Assembly (NCBI GenBank): GCA_030426355.1
Contig: JAUHYQ010000004.1
Span: 124,001 to 188,000, forward strand
Origin: Gammaproteobacteria bacterium
Lineage (GTDB): Bacteria > Pseudomonadota > Gammaproteobacteria > Steroidobacterales > GCA-2729495
DNA: 64,000 nt
Direction: 5' to 3'
The position numbers and the translations under genes were made by a program. The notes beneath the pieces are model-generated. The model did not search any database and was not told the origin of the DNA. It worked only from the letters and a program-made list of their open reading frames with translations. How positions within the stretch are numbered: position 1 is the stretch's first letter; every line of letters begins with the position of its first letter. This document shows, one piece after another, positions 56,738 through 64,000 of this stretch.

Positions 56738-57442
56738 GTGGACACGTTGATTGATCTGCAGGGCGGGGCGATTCACCAGGTGATGGTGATCATCCACGTG
56801 CTGTTGTTTGTGTATTGGCTGGGCGGCGACCTGGGCGTGTTTTATTCCAGTAAGTTCGTCATCAAACCGGATATTTCACCGGAAGCACGCGCTATTTCCG
56901 CCAAGATCATGCTGGATCTCGACCAGATTCCGCGTGTCTGCATGAGCCTGATGCTTACCGTCGGTGGCATCCTGACCGAATTTATTGGCATACCGCATCC
57001 GTGGTACCAGAAAATCGGCATCGTGCTGCTCGGTCCGGTGTGGCTTTTCTGCGTGATGTATCTGCACTTTCGCCACGGCAGCAAAGCCTATCCGCTGGTT
57101 GCGAAGTTCGACATGTTCATTCGCTGGGCCGTGGTCATTGGTATACCGATCTCGGTGGCCTTGCACTGGGAAAGCAATCGCCTCGCTGAATACCCGTGGG
57201 TCGCCGGCAAGCTGATCATGTTCGCGTTTCTGGTGTTCTGCGGAATCATGGTGCGCGGCAAGATCGGGCCCTTCTTTTCGGTGCTGATGAAGTGTCGTGC
57301 GGGCGAAATGCCCACCGCCGAAGAAAACGAAGCGCAGCGCAAGAGTCTGAGTCAGGTGCGGGTCTGGGTGTTTATGATCTGGGCGGGTGTATTCTTCTCA
57401 GGTTTCGTCGGCATCATCAATCGCAGCGGCACGGTTTATTAG
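56738..57442 (+). CDS. Unidentified integral membrane protein
   Basis: A 234-residue protein with about six hydrophobic helices, including HQVMVIIHVLLFVYWLGGDLGVF, ISVALHWESN after a RWAVVIGIP helix, and VWVFMIWAGVFFSGFVGII. Conserved-looking histidines are in HQVMVIIHV and MYLHFRHGS. The layout recalls CopD-like or haem-carrying membrane proteins, but I cannot assign it. A GTG start follows an AAGGGGAG site. It ends before a terminator. Confidence 0.7.
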   Translation: MDTLIDLQGGAIHQVMVIIHVLLFVYWLGGDLGVFYSSKFVIKPDISPEARAISAKIMLDLDQIPRVCMSLMLTVGGILTEFIGIPHPWYQKIGIVLLGPVWLFCVMYLHFRHGSKAYPLVAKFDMFIRWAVVIGIPISVALHWESNRLAEYPWVAGKLIMFAFLVFCGIMVRGKIGPFFSVLMKCRAGEMPTAEENEAQRKSLSQVRVWVFMIWAGVFFSGFVGIINRSGTVY

Positions 57443-57463
57443 GTTTAGCCCGTGTTGCTTGTC

Positions 57464-57494
57464 AAAAAAGCCCGCCGTTGTGCGGGCTTTTTTG
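57464..57494. terminator. Intrinsic terminator before the cassette array
   Basis: AAAAAAGCCCGC-CGTTGT-GCGGGCTTTTTT, with A- and T-tracts on both sides. It closes the housekeeping operon and marks the edge of the accessory region. Confidence 0.88.
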
Positions 57495-57528
57495 TGGGTA
57501 GGACAATGACCAAGGCTCACTATTCGGG

Positions 57529-58258
57529 TTATGTGTCTATCCGCCACACACGAAGAATTGCGGCGTTGCTTGCCAATCCCTTCCGATAGCGCTAGAAAAG
57601 AGGCTACAGGGTATTCTTTTGGGGAAAACAATTGCTGGAAACAACACCTTGTTTCATAGAATTCAGCTGTTTTGCGGCTTAGCAGACAAATCTGATGAAC
57701 GAACAGTTGCCTGAAAATCAGAAGCAACTAGCGGTGCGCATCGCTAGAACCGCTACCGATGAAGAGCGGGCTGCTCTAATAAGGTGGATAGAGCAGCTAT
57801 TGGAGATTAAGGCAGCAAACTTGCCAGCCAAATCTAAAGCGAAAGAAGCGGTCGCGCTCACTGCCAAGTCAAAAGTAATTTTACCTAGCGTAAAAATGAT
57901 AGGTCGTGAGATAAAACGGCTGGGTTGGGACGAAAGAAGTATCAAAGGTAGGCTGGGAATTACGGGGTCGCTAGTGGGCATAGCTTTGTTTGGAGGCCAG
58001 GGCGCGGGGATTGCTGCGCTTGGAACAGCTATCGGGGTCCCTCTATGGGTTGTTTTTGGTGCTGGAGCAGTATTCGCTGGAGTCCTTTACGAGGAAATTA
58101 CCGGTTCGCCCCCAAGCCCCCGTACGGCTCATACAACAATTGATTCGGAATCTAGAGATGATGACGCCGCATAACCAGTTGGGGCAAGCGGTCTTTGACC
58201 CGCCATCGCGGTTGCTATTGCAAGCCGCGTGGCGCCTCAAATCCGCGTGCCCAAGGCG
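57529..58258 (+). mobile_element. Integron gene cassette 1 (left boundary tentative)
   Basis: A roughly 730-bp unit with one gene and one attC. The right boundary is the G/TT junction in GTTATGC at 58258. The left boundary is proposed at GTTATGTGTCT (57528), which resembles the GTTATGCGTCT at 58258 in 10 of 11 bases, but no palindrome precedes it. No integrase gene lies in the window. Confidence 0.5.
57695..58174 (+). CDS. Cassette-borne membrane protein of unknown function
   Basis: A 159-residue protein I do not recognise. The N-terminal third is helical and charged (QKQLAVRIARTATDEERAALIRWIEQLLEIK), followed by a Lys/Ala-rich linker. Residues about 85-135 form two hydrophobic glycine-rich segments (ITGSLVGIALFGGQGAGIAALG and VPLWVVFGAGAVFAGVLY), probably a helical hairpin in the membrane. 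It ends in a polar tail. Its TAA lies inside the GCATAAC core of the attC. The upstream leader is 165 bp with no clear promoter. Confidence 0.7.
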   Translation: MNEQLPENQKQLAVRIARTATDEERAALIRWIEQLLEIKAANLPAKSKAKEAVALTAKSKVILPSVKMIGREIKRLGWDERSIKGRLGITGSLVGIALFGGQGAGIAALGTAIGVPLWVVFGAGAVFAGVLYEEITGSPPSPRTAHTTIDSESRDDDAA

Positions 58259-58264
58259 TTATGC
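58169..58264 (+). other. attC recombination site 1
   Basis: A 96-bp imperfect palindrome. R'' GCATAAC (58169-58175) and R' GTTATGC (58258-58264) are perfect inverses. L'' TTGGGGCA (58179-58186) pairs with L' TGCCCAA (58248-58254) with one extra G, the extrahelical base typical of attC. Each has a 3-bp spacer (CAG and GGC). An inner stem CGCGGTTGC/GCAAgCCGCG surrounds a TATT loop at 58207-58229. The stop codon of the upstream gene lies in R''. Confidence 0.85.
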
Positions 58265-59659
58265 GTCTCTTAGACAATGACCATCGAAATACATCCGCAG
58301 TGTAAGGAACGCTTAGTCGCCGAATTGGCGAATCAATTGCCAACAGTATTCGTCAAGAACAATAGCTACCTAGATCGTAAAAACCTTTTCGGCCTTTATC
58401 GTGCCGGCGCAGCATTGCCTGATCATGGGGATCTAGTAGATCAGTTGCATGGGTTTATTGGTGAATGGCCCCTATATGACTTTTTATATGGAGTTCTGGC
58501 GAAAGAGCTGCATGAGAATCAGGAGTATGACTCCGATTTTCCGCACCGAAGGCTAACCGAGTTGCCTGAGTATGCGGACGCCATAGCTACCGCTCAGCGC
58601 CTAATATATGAATTTGAGAGCCTTCCTTGGACTTATACGTACTCAATAAAATTTAAGACCTTTCTAGTTCAGGTGTTGCAGGAATCTGGCAACGTATTCG
58701 AGATTAGCGACCAAATTAGGTTAGTTTTGCCGGATGATGGTCTTGCAGAACAATATCCGCTTGTGTCAGGAATCGAGGGTCGTGATAGATGGCTGTTTGG
58801 TAAGGGGCTATTGTTCGCGAACGAGCCAGACGAATGGGACTTTGAATGTCCGTATATTCAGATCCAATGCGCTGGATTCGTTGGGAAATATGTCTCGACC
58901 GAAACGGACCATCACGTTAGATCTCTATTGCGAGCATTCCTGGGTTTATGTATTGCTCTCCGACTTATCAAGCTAGATCACTCATTCTCCCAATTTCCGC
59001 CAAAGAATCACTTTGCAATTCATCGATTGCTCGATTCAGGTTGGGAAATAGATGACACTAATGAGCTGTCCGAAGATGTATTTCGCGCATATAACGACAT
59101 AGAGTTCAATGATCTAGGCGGGCAGTTGGATACGGAGCAAAAGAGGAATACTTGGTCAGTACGTAAGCTTGCCGAGGTAAGCAAAGTATTCCGCAGTGGC
59201 AAAGAAGCTGAAAGACTTATTCTCGCTGGGCAATGGTTCTTCGATAGCTGCTGCGGGAGGAATGAGCTATTGTCTTTCCTGCAAGCTATGGTCGTGCTGG
59301 AGATTCTGCTGGGCGACAAAGCTGTTTCTGACGCGATGGGACTGAATGAACTATTGCGCAATAGGTGTGCGTATCTAATCGGTAAAGATCACAATCAGCG
59401 AGAGCAAATCTTGAGAGAATTTAAGGATATTTACGATATTCGATCAAAAATCGTTCACCGAGGGAAAAGCAAATTAACAAGCTATGAGCGCTACTTATTT
59501 CACCAGCTGCAATGGCTTTGCCGTCGGGTAATCCAAGAAGAAGTAAACCTAATAGATGATAGAGGCGACGCATAACAAGGTGAAGTAACCGCCGTTTGAC
59601 CCGACTGCGCCTTCGCTGCCGCTTACTGCATGCCGCGTGAATCGCGGCTGTTCACGGCG
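58259..59659 (+). mobile_element. Integron gene cassette 2
   Basis: A 1,401-bp unit bounded by the G/TT cleavage points of attC 1 and attC 2. It holds one plus-strand gene with little non-coding DNA: 18 bp before the ATG and the attC after the stop, as usual for cassettes. Confidence 0.75.
58277..59575 (+). CDS. ApeA-like HEPN-domain protein (cassette gene)
   Basis: A 432-residue soluble protein. Residues about 1-270 match nothing I recognise. Residues about 320-420 resemble the ApeA-like HEPN domain: FLQAMVVLEILLGDK, ELLRNRCAYLIG, then FKDIYDIRSKIVHRGK. Arg389 and His394 form the RxxxxH motif of HEPN RNases. The related ApeA protein acts in phage defence, so an abortive-infection role is plausible but not shown. 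The gene is AT-richer by eye than its neighbours. Its TAA lies in the GCATAAC of attC 2, and a ribosome-binding site is not evident. Confidence 0.75.
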   Translation: MTIEIHPQCKERLVAELANQLPTVFVKNNSYLDRKNLFGLYRAGAALPDHGDLVDQLHGFIGEWPLYDFLYGVLAKELHENQEYDSDFPHRRLTELPEYADAIATAQRLIYEFESLPWTYTYSIKFKTFLVQVLQESGNVFEISDQIRLVLPDDGLAEQYPLVSGIEGRDRWLFGKGLLFANEPDEWDFECPYIQIQCAGFVGKYVSTETDHHVRSLLRAFLGLCIALRLIKLDHSFSQFPPKNHFAIHRLLDSGWEIDDTNELSEDVFRAYNDIEFNDLGGQLDTEQKRNTWSVRKLAEVSKVFRSGKEAERLILAGQWFFDSCCGRNELLSFLQAMVVLEILLGDKAVSDAMGLNELLRNRCAYLIGKDHNQREQILREFKDIYDIRSKIVHRGKSKLTSYERYLFHQLQWLCRRVIQEEVNLIDDRGDA

Positions 59660-59665
59660 TTATAT
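59570..59665 (+). other. attC recombination site 2
   Basis: Also 96 bp. R'' GCATAAC (59570-59576) and R' GTTATAT (59659-59665) pair at five of seven bases. L'' GTGAA (59580-59584) pairs with L' TTCAC (59651-59655); spacers are AAG and GGC. It shares TTTGACCCG with attC 1 inside the palindrome. The R' box has drifted from consensus, so recombination may be weakened. Confidence 0.75.
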
Positions 59666-59707
59666 GTCCACCACCGCCCGAACCAACCAAGGGAACTCGA
59701 CCATCGG

Positions 59708-62095
59708 ATGACGACTAAAAAAGCACTATCAGAACGGGACATCTGCACCAAGTTCATCACGCCAGCGCTGGAACAGGCGGGCTGGGACATGCAGAAACAA
59801 GTCCGCGAGGAAGTCGGCTTCACCGATGGCCGTATCTATGTGAAGGGCAATCTCACCACCCGTGGCAAGCGCAAGCGGGCCGATTACATCCTTTACTACA
59901 AGCCAAATATCCCGGTCGCCATCATTGAGGCCAAGGACAATAAGCACTCGGTCATGGCAGGCATACAGCAGGGGCTGGATTACGCCGCCATTCTGGATAT
60001 CCCTTCGGTGTTCAGCAGTAACGGCGATGCCTTTTTTGAACACGACCGCACAGCCGCCAGCGGCAGTGTCGAGCGCGAACTCCCGCTGCACGATTTTCCA
60101 CCGCCGGCACAGCTTTGGGAGCGTTACAAAAGCTACAAAGGCATCACTTCGCCAGAAGCAGAACGTATCACCGCTCAGGACTATTTCTTTGACGGCACCA
60201 GTCGTAGCCCGCGCTATTATCAGCAAATCGCAGTCAACCGAACGGTAGAGGCCATTGCCAAAGGCCAGCAGCGCATTCTGCTGACGATGGCTACGGGCAC
60301 CGGTAAAACCTATACCGCCTTTCAGATAATCCATCGCCTGTGGAAGGCCGGGGCCAAAAAACGCATCCTATTTCTGGCCGACCGCAATGCCCTGATAGAC
60401 CAGACTAGGCGTGGCGATTTCCTTCATTTCAAAGACAAAATGACGGTCATCAAGCACAAGAAGATCGACAAATCCTACGAAATCTATCTGGCGCTTTATC
60501 AAGGGCTGACCAACTACGACGAAGACAAGGACGCTTACCGAGAATTCAGCCCTGATTTTTTTGATCTGATCGTCATCGACGAGTGCCACCGTGGCAGCGC
60601 GTCGGAAGACAGCGCATGGCGCGAAATTCTGGATTACTTCAAAACCGCCACCCATGTCGGCCTTACCGCCACGCCCAGGGAAACCGAAACCGTTTCCAGC
60701 ACCGAATACTTTGGCGACCCCATTTACACCTACTCGCTCAAGCAGGGCATTCAGGACGGGTTTCTTGCCCCCTACAAAGTGCTGCGGGTCGGCCTGAATG
60801 TTGATTTGGAAGGCTGGCGACCGGAGGCAGGCAAGACCGACAAGGGCGGCCAATTAGTGGATGATCGCATCTACAACCGTAAGGACTACGACAAGAGCCT
60901 GGTTATCGACGAGCGCACCGCAGCCGTGGCCAACAAGATCACCGAATACCTGACCAAAACCAACCGCTTCGACAAAGCCATCGTCTTCTGCGTCGATATC
61001 GACCATGCCCAGCGTATGCGTACCGCGCTGGCCAATGCCAACAGCGACCTGATGGCACAGAACCCCAAATACGTCATGCAGATTACGGGTGATAACGACG
61101 AGGGCAAGCGCGAGCTCGACAATTTCATCAACCCGGAAGAGCGCTATCCGGTGATTGCGACCACCTCCAAGCTGATGACCACCGGTGTGGATGCGCAAAC
61201 CTGCAAGCTGATCGTGCTCGACAGCAACATCGGCTCGATGACCGAATTCAAGCAGATCATTGGGCGCGGCACCCGCATCAACGAAGAGTTCGGCAAGACC
61301 TTTTTCACCATTCTGGATTTCCGCAATGTCACCGACCTGTTTGCTGACCCGGACTTCGACGGCGACCCGGTGCGCGTGAAAGAGCTGGGTGAGTATGACG
61401 ACTTTGACACCCCCGAAGTAGAGATCGCCGAATGCGACACCATCACCGATGAAACCGGCGAGGAGATCATTTTCGAGCTGCCGCCTGAACTCCCGGAAAT
61501 CATCACCGGCGGGGAGATCATCAGCGAACCGCGCGCCAAGTACTACGTCAATGGCGTCAATGTTGCCATCCTTAACGAGCGCATCCAGTATATGGACGGC
61601 AACGGCAAGCTGATCACCGGCAGCCTGAAGGACTACACCCGTCAGAAAGTGCGCGAGCAATACCACTCACTGGATGACTTTCTTAGCAAATGGCACGGCG
61701 CCGATAAAAAACAGGCCATCATCGACGAGCTCACTGGACAGGGCATCGTGCTGGAAAACCTCAAGGAAGCCATCGGCAAAGAGATGGATATCTTCGACAT
61801 GATCTGTCACACCGCCTTCGATCAGCCACCGCTCACCCGTGCAGAGCGCGCCAAACAAGTCAGAAAGCGCGACGTATTTACTCAGTATGGCGAGCAGGCC
61901 CGCAAAGTGCTGGATGCCCTGCTGGACAAATACGCCGACGAAGGCATCGAGAACATCGAAGACATCAAGGTGCTCAAGGTCAATCCCTTCGGCAAGTTCG
62001 GCACCCCGACAGAAATTATCAAACTCTTCGGCGGCAAGCCACAATACTTTAAGGCCTTAACCCAACTGGAACAAGCCTTGTATCAGGCGGCATAA
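59708..62095 (+). CDS. hsdR: Type I restriction endonuclease, R subunit (EcoEI-type HsdR)
   Basis: A 795-residue motor-nuclease. The N-terminal PD-(D/E)xK site is seen as RADYILYY (Asp59) with IIEAKDN (Glu74, Lys76). The SF2 helicase has Walker A TMATGTGKTYTAF (Lys200), DECH at 291-294, LTATPRE and GRGTRINEEFGKTFF. The C-terminal domain is of the EcoEI R type. The frame opens at 59630, inside attC 2, but ATG 59708 (MTTKKALSERDIC) is natural. No hsdM or hsdS is in view; they may lie downstream. Confidence 0.92.
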   Translation: MTTKKALSERDICTKFITPALEQAGWDMQKQVREEVGFTDGRIYVKGNLTTRGKRKRADYILYYKPNIPVAIIEAKDNKHSVMAGIQQGLDYAAILDIPSVFSSNGDAFFEHDRTAASGSVERELPLHDFPPPAQLWERYKSYKGITSPEAERITAQDYFFDGTSRSPRYYQQIAVNRTVEAIAKGQQRILLTMATGTGKTYTAFQIIHRLWKAGAKKRILFLADRNALIDQTRRGDFLHFKDKMTVIKHKKIDKSYEIYLALYQGLTNYDEDKDAYREFSPDFFDLIVIDECHRGSASEDSAWREILDYFKTATHVGLTATPRETETVSSTEYFGDPIYTYSLKQGIQDGFLAPYKVLRVGLNVDLEGWRPEAGKTDKGGQLVDDRIYNRKDYDKSLVIDERTAAVANKITEYLTKTNRFDKAIVFCVDIDHAQRMRTALANANSDLMAQNPKYVMQITGDNDEGKRELDNFINPEERYPVIATTSKLMTTGVDAQTCKLIVLDSNIGSMTEFKQIIGRGTRINEEFGKTFFTILDFRNVTDLFADPDFDGDPVRVKELGEYDDFDTPEVEIAECDTITDETGEEIIFELPPELPEIITGGEIISEPRAKYYVNGVNVAILNERIQYMDGNGKLITGSLKDYTRQKVREQYHSLDDFLSKWHGADKKQAIIDELTGQGIVLENLKEAIGKEMDIFDMICHTAFDQPPLTRAERAKQVRKRDVFTQYGEQARKVLDALLDKYADEGIENIEDIKVLKVNPFGKFGTPTEIIKLFGGKPQYFKALTQLEQALYQAA

Positions 62096-62098
62096 AAC

Positions 62099-64000
62099 AT
62101 GAATTTTGAACAACCAAAACCCGATTCAAAAAAATATTCTGACCTCATCAATGAGATCCAGAAAGGCATCATCAAGATCCCGAAATTCCAGCGCGATTTT
62201 GTCTGGACCATCGATAAGACAGCCAAGCTGCTGGACAGCATTTTAAAGGGTTATCCCATCGGCACCTTTATTCTTTGGCAAACAGACGAGCGCATCAACG
62301 ACATCAAGAACGTTGGCAACCTGAACATTCCCGACACCCCGGACGGCGTCAAAGTGCAGTATGTTCTAGATGGACAGCAGCGAATCACCTCATTGTTTGC
62401 AGCCTATCTGGGGGCGCATATCCAGAAAGTCGGCGAAAAAAAGATTACGGACTACGGCAGCATCGTGGTAAATCTTGATGCCGATATCAACGATAACGAT
62501 GAGCAAGTGATCACCGAAGAAGCAACGAGTGAAAAATTCATCTCGTTATCTGATGTATTGAACTTTATGGACAGAATGACCGATATCAAGGAGCGCTTCT
62601 CCGATGAGCACTTCAAGAAGATCCATGCGTATTCCAGAGCTTTTGACACCTATGATTTTTCGACCGTCATCCTGAGAAAGGAAGATATTGATTCGGCAAT
62701 TGAAGTTTTCACCCGCATCAACACGGGCGGTCAAACCCTGACCCTGTTTGAAATCATGTCCGCCAAGACCTACGACGAGCCCCAACAATTCGACATGCAG
62801 GTGAAGTGGGAAGGTTTCATCAAGGAGCTTAAGGAAATCAAATACGAAGGCATATCCAGCAGTGTGGTGCTGAGTCTGTTGGCGCTGCTATTAAGCCGCA
62901 CCAGGGAATGCAAGCGTAAAACCATCCTCGCCCTGCATAAGCAAAGCATTATCGACAGCTGGGATTTCGTCATTTCAGCTCTCAAGGATAGTGTCGATTA
63001 TTTCCGCACAACCTATCGCATCCCGGTTTCCCAGTTGCTCCCTTATGACTCCCTTTTGGTGCCCTTTGCTTATTTCTTTCACGTCAATAAGGGCAAGCCA
63101 GGTGGCGACCAGCGAAAATACCTTGAGGAGTTCTTTTGGCGTATTTCCTTATCGTCCCGCTACTCCAGTTCAACGGAATCAAAGCTGGCACAGGACATCA
63201 AGCGCATCGACCAGATTCTCGCCGGCCAGCGGCCCGATTACAGTGACATCAAGGTTTACCTTGATTCGCCACAGGCCTTGATAGATAACAACTTCAGCGC
63301 TGGCAACAGTTATTGCAAGGCCGTGTTGTGCCTGCTGGCCTATCAGGAACCAAAGGATTTTCAGGATAACGGCAAGGTCATTCTCGACAACTCATGGCTG
63401 AAGGTCGCCAGCAGCAAGAATTATCACCACTTCTTCCCCAAGGCTTACCTGAAAAACAAGACGGTGCTCAACAGCAACAGCTTGGTGAATATCACCTTTG
63501 TCAGCGACCACCTGAACAAGCGCAAGATCGGCGCCAAAGCGCCGTCGCAATATATAGCGGATTTTCAGGACGAAAACAGCCAGATCAACAAAGCCTTGCA
63601 AACCCATTTTATTGATGTCGAAGGCTTCGGCATCGAAAGCAATGACTATCAGACCTTTTTGCAGGCGCGCGCGAAGCTGATCTACCGGGAGCTTAAATCG
63701 CGCATTGATCTTAGCCACAAAGAGCCGGCCAACGAAGAGGTGCAAGAGCTGATCGTGTCGGGAGAGAGCGATACCGTCGAATTCAAGTCAACCTTGCGTT
63801 TTGACCTGCGAAGCAAGGAGGTGAACAAAAAGCTGGAGTATGTGATTGCCAAAACCATCTCTGCTTTCATGAACAGCGAGGGCGGCAATCTTTTTATCGG
63901 GGTGGACGATAACCAGAATATGCTGGGCCTGGTTGATGATATCTCTACCTTGTCGAAACCCAATATTGATGGCTTTGAGCTGCACCTGGTAGAAATTATC
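62099..64000 (+). CDS. DUF262-HNH-AlbA_2 fusion protein (runs off the window)
   Basis: An open frame of 634 codons to the window edge with no stop. The N-terminal DUF262 (GmrS-like) domain has IPKFQRDFVWTIDKTAKLLDSIL and VLDGQQRITSLF (Asp91). Around residues 440-490 NYHHFFPKAYL followed by NLVNITFVSDHLNKRKIG resembles the His-rich DUF1524/HNH nuclease half of GmrSD. From about residue 553 SGESDTVEFKSTLRF...AKTISAFMNSEGGNLFIGVDD is an AlbA_2 (Schlafen-type) nucleic-acid-binding domain. The ATG lies 3 bp after the hsdR stop, so the two are coupled. A defence role is likely. Confidence 0.85.
   Translation, partial: MNFEQPKPDSKKYSDLINEIQKGIIKIPKFQRDFVWTIDKTAKLLDSILKGYPIGTFILWQTDERINDIKNVGNLNIPDTPDGVKVQYVLDGQQRITSLFAAYLGAHIQKVGEKKITDYGSIVVNLDADINDNDEQVITEEATSEKFISLSDVLNFMDRMTDIKERFSDEHFKKIHAYSRAFDTYDFSTVILRKEDIDSAIEVFTRINTGGQTLTLFEIMSAKTYDEPQQFDMQVKWEGFIKELKEIKYEGISSSVVLSLLALLLSRTRECKRKTILALHKQSIIDSWDFVISALKDSVDYFRTTYRIPVSQLLPYDSLLVPFAYFFHVNKGKPGGDQRKYLEEFFWRISLSSRYSSSTESKLAQDIKRIDQILAGQRPDYSDIKVYLDSPQALIDNNFSAGNSYCKAVLCLLAYQEPKDFQDNGKVILDNSWLKVASSKNYHHFFPKAYLKNKTVLNSNSLVNITFVSDHLNKRKIGAKAPSQYIADFQDENSQINKALQTHFIDVEGFGIESNDYQTFLQARAKLIYRELKSRIDLSHKEPANEEVQELIVSGESDTVEFKSTLRFDLRSKEVNKKLEYVIAKTISAFMNSEGGNLFIGVDDNQNMLGLVDDISTLSKPNIDGFELHLVEII

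Noticed and set aside
57464-57494. Considered as part of an attC palindrome.
   Set aside because: It has flanking A and T tracts and no R/L core boxes; it is an intrinsic terminator.

Overview
The window looks like the chromosome of a free-living gammaproteobacterium. The order pheS-pheT-ihfA-merR-tRNA-Pro, a fused LysC-LysA enzyme, a his operon preceded by a TrpR-like regulator gene, and a DUF3450/ExbB/ExbB/ExbD/TonB/TPR cluster all fit that class, perhaps near Xanthomonadales or related marine lineages. Genus and species cannot be told from the sequence. Most of the window is GC-rich housekeeping DNA with tight operons. The right end (about 57.5-64 kb) is accessory DNA and looks more AT-rich by eye.

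Layout. 1-4.1 kb: the end of pheS, then pheT, ihfA, a MerR-family gene and tRNA-Pro(GGG). 4.1-8.8 kb: a secreted trypsin-like protease, an AI-2E-type permease, a degenerate class III cyclase-like protein and an FAD-linked D-2-hydroxyacid dehydrogenase. 8.8-15 kb: ilvD, a bifunctional aspartokinase/diaminopimelate decarboxylase, a small secreted protein, a DUF2835 protein and an FMN-dependent alpha-hydroxyacid oxidase with a twin-arginine leader. 15-23.2 kb (minus strand): a TrpR-like regulator, hisG-D-C-B-H-A-F-E and rdgC. hisI is absent, and hisF appears to start at AUU. 23.3-24.6 kb: an NmrA-like oxidoreductase and a secreted NTF2-like protein. 24.7-30.7 kb (minus strand): leuA-ilvE-leuC-leuD-leuB behind a complete transcription attenuator whose 36-residue leader peptide is rich in Val, Ile and Leu codons.

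31-36.6 kb: the TonB-type energy-transduction cluster and a 2Fe-2S ferredoxin. 36.7-46.4 kb: a TauE-like exporter, an O-methyltransferase, a VOC protein, a CoA-transferase, an HMG-CoA-lyase-like enzyme, HyuA/HyuB and an IclR regulator, probably a catabolic locus. 46.6-48.6 kb: a cytochrome b561-like/cytochrome c pair and an MscS channel. 48.8-57.4 kb: an aldo/keto reductase, two SDRs, an aldehyde dehydrogenase, an MFS carrier, a TRAP permease pair, a peroxiredoxin and an unidentified membrane protein.

57.5-64 kb is the most unusual part. Two promoter-poor genes each end with their TAA stop inside a GCATAAC core, and each is followed by a 96-bp imperfect palindrome ending in GTTAT. These are integron attC sites with no integrase gene in view. 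Cassette 1 encodes an unknown glycine-rich membrane protein. Cassette 2 encodes a protein with an ApeA-like HEPN motif. Directly after the second attC come an EcoEI-type HsdR and a DUF262-HNH-AlbA_2 fusion that runs off the window. Together they look like a defence island grown on an integron cassette array.
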